Assembly: GCA_022559845.1 (NCBI GenBank)
Contig: CM040120.1
Span: 305,386,740-305,450,739 of the forward strand
Direction: 5' to 3'
DNA: 64,000 nt
From: Amorphophallus konjac
Taxonomy: Eukaryota > Streptophyta > Magnoliopsida > Alismatales > Araceae
Below are positions 43,998 through 57,416 of this stretch, in pieces. Every line of letters starts with the position of its first letter. The stretch's first letter is position 1. The notes beneath the pieces were generated by a model, which saw only the letters and a program-made list of their open reading frames with translations, was not told the DNA's origin and made no database searches. The position numbers and the translations under genes are program-made.

Positions 43998-44960
43998 CAA
44001 AACACATTACACAAGAGATTTTGGAACCCAGATATACTTGGGTCCCTTCAAACCATAGGACGTGTTCAGGTAGGATATCAAGCTCTTTAGGATCCATAGT
44101 TGCTGTTGAGAAGGTCTTTGATATGGTGAGTTCAATGATTTGACAAACTTGTGATTATTCATGTGCCATTGATAGTGATGACTCCATGAAGTATTAGGGA
44201 AATTTGACTTAAAGACTCTAGATAAATGCATGCTTCTTGGTTGATTGAGAGTTGAGTGCGTAGACCCTTTAGTGTTGCTGCGTTGACTCATCCACCTGCC
44301 ATAACTATCATGAGGGTTCTGGTACATGTCCTGCGTTGACTCATGGTAGTGACTGCGTCGACGCATCTGAGTATTTCTAACCGAATGCCCTTTCTGGAAG
44401 GCTAGGTGCGTTGACGCCATGTGGGCAGTGCGTTGACGCGGTTGACTTCTACCACGCCTTAATCCTTCTGATCTTCTATAGGATTGCTGTTGGGTTGATG
44501 AATCAAATCTAGGATTCCTATATTGACCTGAAGAGGCATATTTGAACATAAATGTGCTTTTCTGTTTGTTAACATTCAATGTTGCCTTCCCTTTCTCATT
44601 TCCTTTTTCTTTTCTTATTTCATTAGATTGTTTTGATCCTTTCTCATTCTTCTCATCCTTTTTGTTTTCATCAATTTGCCTCTCTTCAGATGTGTCCTTC
44701 CCAGAGACAAATGTCACCAATCTAGCTCCCAATTCTTTCTTTTTAGTAGGATTGAATCCAAGCCCTTCTTTTCCAAAGTTGCACTTAATTCCCATAACAG
44801 CATCAAGGTTGTCTTTACCCTGTGTCATTTTTTCGAGGGATGCTTGTTTGCTTAGGTTCTCTTCCTCCAATTTCTTCAGATTTTCTTGAAGTTTTGCATT
44901 GACTCCACAAATGGCCTCATATTTCTCTTCAGCAATTTTTACTTCTTTTTCCAATTTCTA
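43998..44960 (-). pseudogene. Gag C-terminal region, copy 2
   Basis: Essentially identical to 37147-38109, including the bounding TAA and TAG and the LTR-like palindromes in the coding DNA (44250-44440). Confidence 0.7.
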
Positions 44961-45431
44961 TATTCTTAATTTCAATTCATCATGCATTTTCAATAGAAAA
45001 TCATTTTCTCTCTTTATTTCGATTAGCTGTCTCTTATACTCATCTTTTTCTTCCAAGTCCCTTTTTAGACACACGATTTCAGCATCTAGTGTTTTGACTC
45101 TTTCATTCAAATCATCTTCTGGACTGGTTTGAGTTTTCTTTTTCTTTAGATATTTATTTTCCTTTTTAACATCTTCATACTTATCCAGCAATTCGTTAAA
45201 AGCTTCTTCCCAATCATCACAGGAGAAGTCTGCAAAGGGAGAGGTTACCTCGACTTGATCATCACCATTTGCCATGAAGCACATTTTCACCTCGCTTTCT
45301 TCTTCAGAGGTGCTTTCTTCATCTTCATCTTTTTCTTCATCACTCCAAGTGCTTACCATGGCCTTGGGCTTTTTATTTCTCCACTTTGACTTTGTCTTTT
45401 TCACATTCTCAGGACACTCTGACTTGATGTG
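44958..45431 (-). pseudogene. Gag middle region, copy 2
   Basis: Acidic and coiled-coil segment like 38107-38580, ending at the shared TAG 44958. Confidence 0.65.
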
Positions 45432-46322
45432 TCATTGTTTCCTGCATTTGTAGCAAACAACTTTATCAGATTTCTTAGGATTATCTGGCTTGAGTTTTGA
45501 GCTATGTCTTACCTGATATCCTTTATATCTATCAGTCTTACCTCCCTTTCTTAAGAATTTTCTGAATTTTCTAGTAAGCATGGCTATTTCACTTGAGTCA
45601 TCATCAGATGAAGGTGACTGACTATCATCTGAGCTTTCCTTGCTGCTGGAACCAGCCTTCAATGCAAGGGGTTTTTTCTTCTCCATGTCCTCATCTGCTC
45701 TTTTTAAGTTCAGTTCATAAACCATAAGAGAACCTATTAGCTCGTCTGGTTTGGTGGTGGGAAGGTTCCTTGATTCCTCAACGACCATGGCTTTGGTATG
45801 CCAGATTGGAGTTAGGGATCTAAGAATCTTCCTAACTACCTCATAGTCACTATAGATCTTTCCCAAACCTTTAAGACCATTTACAAGAAGAGTTAGTCTG
45901 GCATACATTTCAGATACACTTTCCTCAGGTTTCATCCGAAAATATTCATATTCCGAAATTAACATGTTAGCTTTTGTCTCTCTTACCTCTGAGGTACCTT
46001 CGTAGATTACCTCGAGTCTATCCCACATTTCTTTTGCGCTGGAGCATGAGGATACACGCGAGAATTCCTTGGGATGGAGTGAGCACTGCATAATGTTCAT
46101 GGTTTGCCAATTTACGTTTGACTTTCGAATTTGCTCCTTCACCCAGAGTTCTTCATCGCCTTCAATTTGGTATGGCCCTTTGCTCACTACTCTCCAGATT
46201 TCATGATCCTGCGCTCTTAAGAATACTTGCATGCGATTTTTCCAGTACGAATAATTAGTCCCATCAAAAAATGGTGGCCTATTCACTGCGTACCCCTCAG
46301 GCATGAGTCCTCTGTTCTCCAT
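45432..46322 (-). pseudogene. Copia Gag N-terminal and core, copy 2
   Basis: Identical in length and, by eye, in sequence to the copy 1 product. It ends at the same TGA inside the zinc knuckle. Confidence 0.85.
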
Positions 46323-46378
46323 TAGTTCTCTCTAGGCTGTGAAACCTTTGCAAGAGAGCCTGGCGCTCTGATACCACG

Positions 46379-47903
46379 TGTTGGATCGAGAGGACTGTCA
46401 AGCTAGAGGGGGAGGGGGTGAATAGGTTGACCTTATAAAAATTATAATAAAGCAATTTGAATCAGAAGCACCACACCTAGATGATTAATTGAATTACTGA
46501 GTCAAGCCAATCAGAGGGCGTTCCTATCATGCATCTAGCGAGGAACAGATTGCGAAGATAAAACCAAACCATACAAGAGACCGTAATTTTAAGGTGGTTC
46601 GGTCACCCAATGGAGACCTACGTCCACCTCCCCACTCAACTAGTGAGGAACCCTGCTGAGCTTCACAGCTTTGCTAAACCGAGGAAGTAATTCCTCTACA
46701 CTGTTGACTACCCCAACAGAAAACAACGAGGAACAAATCCTCAGATCCGCTGTCAAACAGCTTGAAGGCACACAGCCTTAACACCCCTGATCTCAGCACA
46801 GCCCGCTGAATCAGAATCACCCTCTCTTCACTAAATCCAGTGAAGGAGAGGAATACAATGTTCAAAAATAATAGGAAAACTAAAAGATAAGAAATCAAAC
46901 TTCAGCACTTGGACGCAGCGGAATTTAGATCATCAACAGAGAGATCCATGTCCATACGCATGAGCTTCGATCCTTGAACCTCCTCCGTCTGGAATGTAGA
47001 AGTCTTGGTGGCGCGATGATCTTCTGATCTGGTTCTTCAGCAGCCTTCGTCCAGTTCTTCTCTGAGCCTCTCTCGTTCTGCGATACACCTCTTTTGTTCT
47101 GCTCTTCGCCTATATTATACTCCTACACTTTTTCCTCTCACGTATATTTTCTTTTCTTCTCGGGTGATCCTATTTTCTGGTCTTCCCGCGCACAACTTAG
47201 TTCACGTGAGGCAGGTTGGCCACCACCCTGATTTTCAGGTTATCCTTATGATTGCTCACGTGGGGAACCTTCTGGAGTGGTAGAAGCTACGAGACCTTAT
47301 CCGCTGTTGGCTGATGTGGCAGATAGTGACTGAAGGTGGGATCCACTTATCGTGCTCTGCAACTTGGATTAGATGGCGTCGACCCTCTTGCCCCAAGGAG
47401 TTAACGCACCCTTCTTTAAGCTTCAGGTTTCATGCTGAGTGCGTTGACGCAAGAAGCAGCTGCGTCCACTCATTAGTTGCGCTTCATACAGTTGTGGCAA
47501 TCCATCGTACTACAGCGTCGACTCATCGAACTGCAGCGTCGACGCTGCCAAGGTCCTCCAGAGGCTACGACAAGGAATGCTTGAACTGCTGCGTTCACGC
47601 TGCTTGATCAAGGCGTTGACGCATCAGAATATACCAGTAAGCCATTGCTTTTCCCTTTGTAACTGCTGCATCGACGCTGCTCTATCTTGGCGTTGATGCA
47701 GTGGAGCAACTTGTGAAGATATTGGTGAAGGCTTCTTCGACTACTGCGTGGACGCTGTTAGCTCCCAGCGTCGACCCTGTTCCTTTCTAGCACAAGGATG
47801 AAATCAAGTGAAAGCATTTATTGAATCAAACTTTAATTCATCATTGAATTGAATACATCATTCATATTTCATGGTTGTCATCATCAAAACCAGGGGCACA
47901 ACA
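46379..47903 (-). repeat. Family A LTR3
   Basis: Full 1525-base LTR, closer to LTR2 than to LTR1 by eye. Flanked by the copy 2 primer site (46365-46376) and the copy 3 polypurine tract (47904-47917), with no target duplication of its own. Confidence 0.93.
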
Positions 47904-48220
47904 ATCTCCCCCTTTTTGATCATGGCAACTATGAGTTGAATGCCATTCATAACATTGCATCTAAACAGTCAAGATTATTCAAATCAAGCAAAAAGCTTCA
48001 GATTAACAGGAAATCAAATCATTGACTAAATCAAAGTATAATTTTGTCATTCATTCAAGTTCAAGAATTTACATTATAGAACCAGACAAAGAGAAAAACA
48101 TTCATTCAAGTTAGTCAATATGATTGATGCAGATGCAGCTTGACTTCATGATTGATGCATTCATAAACATTCTCCCCCTTTGACCTCATCAAGAAGGGGA
48201 GTAAACGTGGAATAGCTATC

Positions 48221-50149
48221 TTAAGGGTGGAAGAAGCGATTGTATCTTCTGGCAGAAGGAGGTTGTTGTTGCTGCCGAGAGGATTGCCCTTGAGTAGTTG
48301 GCTGGCGAGGCTGCTGCTGGCCAGCTGGATCTCTGGCTAGTAAATCTCAGATATCCTGAGATAATTCACCCAGTTGATGACTTAAAGTGGAGCGTACACT
48401 GTCAATGGCAGAAGGAAGTTCGGCTGATGACTTAGAGAGTTCCCCAATTGACTAAATTGCTGTAATCACTTTGTCAATCTTTTCTAACATTGCCTTGAGG
48501 CATTGGGGAACTGCATTGACAGGACCTTTAATGGTTTCAACAGCTATCCTCACATCAAAGCATAAGTCAGTAATCTTGGCAAGGGATTGAAAAAATGAAG
48601 CTTGATTACTGTGCATATCAGTCACCAGTGTAGATAGCTTGTCAAGAAGAGTTGATATGTTCTGCAGGACTTTCCTTGTAGCTTGGTCAGATAGCATCTT
48701 GGTTAGTAAGAATTTTTGCCACTCGGATAAGACAGAGACTTCAAATTGGATAATCCGAGAAGTCAGTTTGGTGAGATGATAGCTTGTAAACTCCATTAAC
48801 TTGTCCATTTTGGCATCCTGACGTTGCAGCATCATTGTCATGTGTGCAAACATCTCTTCAACAGTGGCTGGAGGTGGAGCTTCATCAGAAGTTGGAAAAG
48901 GTCTTCTATATATTCCAATAGCTCCAGTCATAAGGGGTTCCAATGAAGGTGCAGTGCCACTGGCTTGCCCAGTTTCCAGCTGAGGGCTTGATGATTGAGC
49001 AAATGGTTCCTCAAATTCATGCTCTTCTCTTGCTGAACTCCCCTCTTGTCTTTCTTCTCTCACCACAGGAGGAATTGGTACCTCTGTCCTGTGTGCATGA
49101 CTAGCATCCGCAGTGCCTGTTTCTAATGGAGCTGTTTGCTGACTAGGAAGAGTTCAAACTGGCTTACCATCAATAACTTTAAAACCCATAAATTTATGAA
49201 TATAAGAAAGTGTGTAAACATTCCCTTGAGGAATGCTTATTTTCTTCTCAGAACCAAAGTCTACTCCCACTTTTCGAAAAATAGCAGTCAAGGGAGCAGC
49301 ATATGGAAGTGTTCTGGATTGTGTCAAGCATGACCCCATGGTTTGAATAACTACATCCGACAGGGAAATATGTATTCTCTTCAGCATACAGTAAAGTAGA
49401 AATCTCTGCATCTCAGTTACTCTTTCCCTACCACTGCTCTGTGGTGTGACCATTGATGTGCAAATGTGGTGGAGCAGTCTATTCAAAGGAGGGAATTGAT
49501 TTGCTTTGAGACTGGACAAATAAGTTTCCCTGACATCGGAGGGATCACTCGGTTTATCAGTCAGGAGAGCATAAGCTTCATGCTCATCATACTCAAAGCT
49601 ATGTAGTTGAACTCCGTTCTTGGGGATTTTCCAGGCTTTGGCAAACAATTTATTGGATAACTCAAAACTGACATTCCGGACAGTTGATGTGAGTTTTGGA
49701 ACTTGAGGTTCATATTTCAAATTTTTGTAGAACTCTCGGACCAGGGTGGGGTAATATACCTTGTGGGTTGTAACAAAGGACCACCATCCCTGATAGTCCA
49801 AGGTAGGAAACAGTTCCGGAAAAACGTCAAGCATTTGATGGTCGATAGCAGCAATATACCGGGAAATAAGAACCTTCAGAGGTTCATCCATAGTGACGGT
49901 GAGTGAGCTGGCCGCACCTTTCTGTCCCGTTGCAGCACTTGCAGATGAACCCTTCTTGTCTGACCTGACATCAGATTCCCTTCTCTTTTTGGTTGGCGGG
50001 CTCGGAGCGCGTGGACGCATCTCTTTCCGCTTCCCTTTATCGTGAGCAGCTTTGGAGCGGGGCTCCAGATTGTCTTCTGCTGATGCTGAGCTTCTGGGAT
50101 GATCCTCTGCCTTCTTCTTTCCCTTGTGAGTAGAGGTCGGAGGAGCCAT
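48221..50149 (-). pseudogene. Envelope-like ORF of Sirevirus copy 3
   Basis: Best-preserved copy: open from ATG 50149 to TGA 49154 (about 331 codons). It continues in frame as the coiled-coil segment 48452-49066 and a Gln-rich tail to TAA 48221. Basic N-terminus (KKKAEDHP, TKKRRESD), conserved VREFYKNLKYEP and FFPLNR-like middle (QFPPLNRLLHH), then LPYAAPLTAIFRKVGVDF. Stops at 49154 (shared with copy 1) and 48452 (private). The domain resembles the plant transposon-protein domain seen in Sirevirus and Ogre-type extra ORFs. Copy 2 lacks the gene. Confidence 0.62.
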
Positions 50150-50545
50150 GGCAGCGGGATGAGGAAGAATGAAGCAGGAAAGGGTTTGGGAGAGCTCGAA
50201 AGATAGAATGACAAAGGCTTTCAAAGGAAATGAAGACGAACGGCGGTCACGTTCCGCTTTTAAAGGAGTTGCGAAACCCTTTTCAGTGAGCGGTTCACCC
50301 GGTTCAAGTCCGCGAACCGGAAAAAGTAAAAGAGGTTCTGGAAACGTTGCGTTGACGCCAAGGGATACAGCGTCGACGCAGTGAAGCAGAAACAAATGAA
50401 TATATGCAAGAAGAATAGCAAGAAGGTCATCTGTACAAGGAATTTTCTTAAGATGCTGAGATATGGAGTAGAGATGCTCATAGTCAAGGATTTTTAAGTA
50501 TTGCAGATCAAGTTCCCATGAGAGAGATGTGTAAAAAGGCTCCAA

Positions 50546-52099
50546 TTCAATTAATGATAAAGAGAAGAAATAATCTTAAAGCATTGAATTAAGAAAAATA
50601 TGAACCACCAAAGGCACCTGCCTGGAGAAAAAGAGGAACTCTTTTCACACTAGAACCATTTTCATTTCTGTTCCTTATATTTGTCAATTTCAAGTTGCCT
50701 CTTGGAGAGAGAGAGAAATTTAACTGGCATTGATAACAGACCAAGTTGAATAACGAGCTTCAGATCAATCACACTTACATGTTTTTATTATTTTTCACAT
50801 TTGTAGCATTTTCAACTTATTTTACGTTTTCATTTGCAGTCAAGTATGGCTAGCCTTTTGACACGGGTACACATGTTTATTAGACACCCGAGTCCCTGGT
50901 TACTCAGCATAGCAAACTATTCTGCATAGATGGATCAGAGTTGGCAACTTACGTCATGACATGCCTATCAGCACTTCATAGGTGCTTGAAGGTAGTTTCT
51001 CAGTCAATAGTTACCATTGCTCTGAAATGGTTTATTTTTTCACTTGAAGACAGAGATAGTGGCGCACCTCATGACTTGCTCTTTAGCACTTCTTTGGTGC
51101 ATAGGGCTAGTTTCTCAGTGAATAGCCACCATTGCTCTGCATTTTATAACATGTGTAAGAGATTGTTTCTACAGCTTTTAGACTCAATATCTTGGTTTTA
51201 TTACCAATACAAATATTAAATTCCTCTACACACAGTGGTTTCTTTGCTGTTGAGCAATATAAGATTTGAGAGATGACAAGGTCCTGGTTTTATTAAATTG
51301 TTCAACTTTTATTCCATACATAGTGCATTATTGGGTTCAAACATTCTTGAATTCAAACACCATAAGAATTATGGATCTCCTATCATTAGCTTTTCATAGA
51401 GCTGTTCAGAACAAATCTCAGCTCAATAGGAATTTTCACTATAACTCCCCCTGAATTTAAGACATCGTCTACATGTCTCAGTTCTCTAGAGTTTTTCCCT
51501 CATACAAGAATGTCAAGGAAGCTTTATTGAGAGATAAGAACGGAAGGGACGAGATAAATGATCAGAGCAAGTTGATTTGAGATAGGGAAGTCTCCAAAAG
51601 AAGAGCATATAACACTGATGCGTTGACCCAGCCTTATAACTGCGTTAACTCATCCATCAAGGCCGATCATAGATGGGTTCTGTTTCCGAAAATACTGAAC
51701 ACAGCGTCAACTCAGTCTCATTGATGCGCCAACTCATTCAACTAGCCGGAGACACTTCACACCAGATTCTCAAGGATCAAGCTGTCTGGTGTGTTAACCC
51801 TATATCCACACTGCGTTAACTCAACCAACCAACTAGCAATAACAACTCTGCGCTTTGTTCATCATTTTGACACCAAGAAGGTGTCTGAAGCTAACTCCCC
51901 CTCAGACCATGCATGAATGAAATTGTAACAGCCAATAAATGAGTATCATGCTGAAACTATATTAATTATGAATTTATTGATGGAAAGATAGACATACCAA
52001 GCACAGAAGAATAAGCTCCCCTTGAGTTTATGACATATACACTTCAAACCAAGACAAGTTTAATCATTCATATTCTAGAAGATAAGTCAGGCACACAAA
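50546..52099. other. Non-coding spacer, copy 3
   Basis: As in copy 1: conserved motif pair at 50994-51140, TGCGTTGAC / TGCGTTAACTCA motifs (51619-51830), and polypurine-like sites near 51445 and 51895. Confidence 0.6.
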
Positions 52100-52790
52100 T
52101 CAGGCATCCATATTATAATTGCACAGACCAAGCTCTCTTCTAAGATAAGAGAATCTATCATTATTCAGAGGCTTGGTAAAAATATCGGCCAATTGAGATT
52201 GTGATTCAACAAATATGAGTTTAAAATTTCCTTTTATCACTTCATCTCTTAAGAAATGGTGTCTAATTTCTCTGTGTTTGGTCCTAGAGTGCTGGATAGG
52301 ATTTTTGGCCAGGTTTATGGCACTTGTGTTATCACACAATATGGGGACACACCCAAGATCAGTTTGATAATCTTGGAGTTGGTGTTTGATCCATAACACT
52401 TGAGTACCACAACTCCCTGCAACGACATATTCTGCCTCTGCAGTGGATAGTGCCACTGAGTGCTGTTTCTTGGAAGCCCAAGAAATCAAACATCCTCCCA
52501 AAAATTGGCAATAGCCACTCGTGCTTTTCCTGTCCAGTTTGAATCCAGCATAGTCTGCATCTGAATAGGATACAAGATCAAAAGAACAAGACGCAGGGTA
52601 CCAAATCCCTAAATCTCGAGTTCCAGCAAGGTATCGAAAGATACGCTTGACAGAACTTAAGTGGGATTCTCTAGGATCAGATTGAAAACGAGCACACATG
52701 CATACACAAAATTGAATATCTGGCCTAGATGCAGTAAGATAGAGGAGTGATCCAATCATACCTCGATATGTTTTTGCATCAACCTATTTA
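52100..52790 (-). pseudogene. Copia RNase H domain, copy 3
   Basis: Same layout as in copy 1 (SDADYAGFKLDRKSTSGY, AEAEYVVAGSCG, ILCDNTSAINLAKNP, ADIFTKPL). The TAG at about 52788 before VDA is shared with the other copies. The AEAEYV variant is nearer to the usual copia sequence. Confidence 0.85.
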
Positions 52791-52924
52791 CCTGTCAAAT
52801 CTGCATCCAAGTTTGTAGTGGTGCTCATAGGTGTGCTGATTGCTTTCAGATTTTCCATTTTGTATTTCTTAAGCAACTCAGAGATGTACTTTGCCTGGTT
52901 GATGAAACATCCTTCCTTGCTCTA
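52788..52924 (-). pseudogene. RT C-terminal remnant between two stops, copy 3
   Basis: Short open stretch with INQAKYISELLKKY between TAG 52922 (private: CAG in copies 1 and 2) and the shared TAG near 52788. It joins 52922-55222 to RNase H in the same frame. Confidence 0.7.
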
Positions 52925-55222
52925 AGTGATTTGCAGACCTAGAAAGAATTTAAGCTCACCCATTAGACTCATTTCAAATTCAGTGGTCATTAAGCTGGCA
53001 AACTCCCCACACATGCTGATTTTAGTGGAACCAAAAACTATATCATCAACATAAATTTGAACCAGAATAATATCTGAATTTCTTACCTTGGTGAACAGAG
53101 TTTGGTCCACTTTACCTCTAGAGTAGCCTTTCTCTGTGAGGTACGAGCTGAGTCTATCATACCACGCTCGAGGTGCCTGTTTGAGTCCATATAGAGCTTT
53201 GTCCAATCTGTACACATGGTTAAGATTTTCTGTGCATTCAAAACCAGGGGGTTGTTCAACATAAACTTCTTCCTTTATTGACCCATTTAGAAAAGCACTC
53301 TTCACATCCATTTGATGTAACATTATTCCATGACAGCAAGCATAAGCAAGTAATAATCTAATGGCTTCTAATCTAGCTACTGGAGCAAAGGATTCCTCAA
53401 AGTCAATGCCAAATTCTTGATTATAACCCTGTGCTACCAGCCTAGCTTTATTCCTAACTACCATTCCATTTTCATTTTGTTTATTTCTGAAGACCCATTT
53501 AGTTCCAATTACAGCAAGCTCTTTGGGTCTTGGCACAAGATACCACACCTTTTTTCTTTTGAATTGATGTAATTCTTCATGCATTGCGTTTATCCAATTA
53601 CTATCTTTCAATGCTTCAGCAACATTTTTTGGTTCAATTTGAGAGACAAGGGCTAGATTATCCATTTCTTCAACACCTCTAAAATGAAATCTAGTTCTAA
53701 CAGGTTCATGCAAGTTACCAATGACATTGGATAAAGGATGATCCCTTAGCATCCTGACATCGGTTAGAGAGTTACCTTCATTTATACCTGAATCACCATG
53801 GTGGGTTGATTCTGCATGATCATCATTTGGCCTTGTCTCTTCATCTTGGAGATTCTGTTCTTCCTTTTCTTTAAGGAAATTCCCTTCATCTTCATCCCTA
53901 CATGATTCCTCAATCTTAGAGTTTTCATTCATTTCATCAAACACAATATGAGGTGATTCTTCAACAGCATGTGTTTTTAGATTTAGGACTCTGTAGGCCC
54001 TAGAGTGACTAGAGTACCCTAGAAGGATGGCAGGTTCACTTTTAGGTTCAAATTTGTCCAACATCCGTTTGTCATTATTTTGAACAAAGCATTTTGATCC
54101 AAAGGCTCTAAAATAAGCAACAGAAGGTTTCTTACCCTTCAGTAATTCATATGGAGTCTTTTTGGACTGAGGTCTTACCATTGCCCTGTTCACAATATAA
54201 CAAGCTGTATTTACCGCCTCTGCCCAGAACTTCCTTGGGAGTTGCCCTTCAATCAGCATAGTTCTTGCCATCTCCACAAGGGTTCTATTTCTTCTTTCTA
54301 CAATCCCATTTTGTTCAGGGGTTCTTGGAGATGAGAACTTGTGTGAAATTCCTGTGACTCTGCAAAAATCATCAAATTCAGAATTGTCAAATTCTCCTCC
54401 ATGATCTGACAAGATAGATGAAATGGCAAACTTACCATCATGTTGCACATTCTTGAAGAATACTTGAAATTCTTCAAATGCATCATTCTTGTGAGTTAGA
54501 AAAAACACCCAAGTAAACCTAGAGAAATCATCCACTAGAACAAATCCATATTTATTTCCACTCACACTAACTGTTCTAGTTGGTCCAAATAAATCCATAT
54601 GAATGAGTTCAAACGGTTTAGTTGATTGAGTTTCAAGTCTGGACTTAAATGATTTTCTGGTGTGTTTACCTTGAGTGCATGCGCTACAAACTTTGTCATT
54701 TCGTTTAAATGATACATCTGGCAGACCTTTCACCATGTTAAACTTTGCTAACTTATGCAAGACACTATAGCTAGCATGCCCTAGTCTGCGGTGCCACAAC
54801 CAAGCAAGTTCACTTTTATTCACAGCAAGACACAGATTGTTGTGAGCAGGGTCATCTAAATCTACCACATACATGTTGTTTATTCTTTTTCCAATGAATT
54901 TAACTTTTTCAGAACTTGTCTCTAAAATGGTGCAAGTGTGATCATCAAACACAACTTTATTTCCTTTATCGCACAGCTGGCTGATGCTAAGTAGATTATA
55001 TTCTAAGCCATCAACAAGTAACACATCATCAATGAAATTCGAAGGATTTTTACCTACCTTACCTTTTCCAATAATTTTCCCTTTATTGTTTCCACAAAAT
55101 GTAACATGACCCCCGTCTTTCTCTATCAAGACACAAAATTTTGCTTTATCCCCCGTCATGTGCCTTGAGCAGCCGCTGTCGAGATACCACCTATTATGTA
55201 CAGCTGCAAGACACTCCTGCAA
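52922..55222 (-). pseudogene. Copia Pol (protease, integrase, most of RT), copy 3
   Basis: Longest pol frame in the window, 766 codons. It runs without stop from [20 protein letters not shown] through the integrase zinc site ([19 protein letters not shown]), core ([24 protein letters not shown]), RT palm ([11 protein letters not shown]), [14 protein letters not shown] and the YVDD box. CAG replaces the TAG found in copies 1 and 2 at the ALYGLK site, and CAG replaces TAG before ECLAAV. The listed start uses TTG and is not a real initiation site; translation would come from Gag by readthrough or splicing. The frame ends at private TAG 52922. Confidence 0.9.
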
Positions 55223-56182
55223 AACACATTACACAAGAGATTTTGGAACCCAGATATACTTGGGTCCCTTCAAACCATAGGACGTGTTCAGGTAGGATAT
55301 CAAGCTCTTTAGGATCCATAGTTGCTGTTGAGAAGGTCTTTGATATGGTGAGTTCAATGATTTGACAAACTTGTGATTATTCCTGTGCCATTGATAGTGA
55401 TGACTCCATGAAGTATTAGGGAAATTTGACTTAAAGACTCTAGATAAATGCATGCTTCTTGGTTGATTGAGAGTTGAGTGCGTAGACCCTTTAGTGTTGC
55501 TGCGTTGACTCATCCACCTGCCATAACTATCATGAGGGTTCTGGTACATGTCCTGCGTTGACTCATGGTAGTGACTGCGTCGACGCATCTGAGTATTTCT
55601 AACCGAATGCCCTTTCTGGAAGGCTAGGTGCGTTGACGCCATGTGGGCAGTGCGTTGACGCGGTTGACTTCTACCACGCCTTAATCCTTCTGATCTTCTA
55701 TAGGATTGCTGTTGGGTTGATGAATCAAATCTAGGATTCCTATATTGACCTGAAGAGGCATATTTGAACATAAATGTGCTTTTCTGTTTGTTAACATTCA
55801 ATGTTGCCTTCCCTTTCTCATTTCCTTTTTCTTTTCTTATTTCATTAGATTGTTTTGATCCTTTCTCATTCTTCTCATCCTTTTTGTTTTCATCCATTTG
55901 CCTCTCTTCAGATGTGTCCTTCCCAGAGACAAATGTCACCAATCTAGCTCCCAGTTCTTTCTTTTTAGTAGGATTGAATCCAAGCCCTTCTTTTCCAAAG
56001 TTGCACTTAATTCCCATAACAGCATCAAGGTTGTCTTTACCCTGTGTCATTTTTTCGAGGGATGCTTGTTTGCTTAGGTTCTCTTCCTCCAATTTCTTCA
56101 GATTTTCTTGAAGTTTTACATTGACTCCACAAATGGCCTCATATTTCTCTTCAGCAATTTTTACTTCTTTTTCCAATTTCTA
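55223..56182 (-). pseudogene. Gag C-terminal region, copy 3
   Basis: As in copies 1 and 2, with a few substitutions (for example Met for Ile after SEERQ). It keeps the TAA at 55229 and the TAG at 56180. Confidence 0.7.
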
Positions 56183-56485
56183 TATTCTTAATTTCAATTC
56201 ATCATGCATTTTCAATAGAAAATCATTTTCTCTCTTTATTTCGATTAGCTGTCTCTTATACTCATCTTTTTCTTCCAAGTCCCTTTTTAGACACACGATT
56301 TTAGCATCTAGTGTTTTGACTCTTTCATTCAAATCATCTTCTGGACTGGTTTGAGTTTTCTTTTTCTTTAGATATTTATTTTCCTTTTTAACATCTTCAT
56401 ACTTATCCAGCAATTTGTTAAAAGCTTCTTCCCAATCATCACAGGAGAAGTCTGCAAAGGGAGAGGTTACCTCGACTTGATCATC
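56180..56485 (-). pseudogene. Gag middle region, copy 3, truncated
   Basis: Coiled-coil part only. Upstream coding (acidic stretch, zinc knuckle, Gag core), the primer site and most of the 5' LTR are gone, replaced by a foreign LTR starting at 56486. Confidence 0.8.
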
Positions 56486-57416
56486 TGCAAGGGGAGGATG
56501 GGTGTAACATCCAGTAAAATTGGGTGAACCAAAATAAATCAAAAAGTGGACCTAAGACATGAAACTCAGGGCTACTGTCACTGTAGACAGTGACAGAACA
56601 AATCTGAGATTGAGAGTTGAACGAAATGGTAAGGATAAGAAATGGTGGATTTTGAACCTCAAATTTTTTTTGGAGAAGGGGCTAGAAGATAGGAACCAAC
56701 CCTCAAAATATCAAATCGATCAGAACTCGTGGCTGGCTTCAGGAATTCACGAACCACACCTCTATCCAGCAGGACAGAAACTTGATGACGATTCCATGGC
56801 GGCTCGAAGGCGGCACGAACGGCGGCGGCGGCAGCACAGACGATCACCGGAGGTTGAGAGGGGATGATAGAAGAGGGATACACTCTAGATCTGGGGTTGG
56901 GGAAGGAAGAACAGCAAGGGAGGAGAGAGGGGCGCACCAAGCTCCTTGAACACTCACAAAAATTCTGATTTTTCCATTCAATTTCTCATGAAAAATACAA
57001 CATTATATAGGCTAGGTCTCTAACTAATTCTAGACCCTTGGATCAAGGGTTGATGATTGAAGGGCTGGGATGTGGTTTGAACAACCACAATAAAATACAA
57101 TAAACTACATGGTTCGCCCCCCCCTTAAAGAAGGCTATTTGGATTTGTCTTCTTTATTTAAATCTAGGTCCAAGTCCAAGGTTGGACCATGGACCAGCCA
57201 CCTTGGGCCCGGGAGTCCAAGTGGACCAATAAGGAGGAGGGAGGGGGCCCCTGCAGGGCCTACATGCACTTTTGCAAAGAAACCCAATGGCCTTTTGTAA
57301 ATAAACCCACTAAGACCTACAATTGTGTACCCATATATCACGAGGGTATTCATACAAATACAAAAGGACGTAAATGTAAACACAATGTGAGCGGGCTGTC
57401 GTTGATGTCCCCATCA
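56486..57416 (-). mobile_element. Solo LTR related to the gag-only gypsy family
   Basis: Ends GTCCCCATCA, like GCCCCATCA of the gypsy LTR. It shares CGATCACCGGAG, a TACACTCTAGA stretch, GAGAGGGGCGCA and a minus-strand CTATATAATG TATA box with it. The start is either TGCAAGGGG (56486) or TGTAACATCC (56502). The flanks TCATC and CATTT do not match, and family A sequence is missing across the site. This indicates recombination between two separate insertions rather than a simple solo LTR. Confidence 0.7.
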
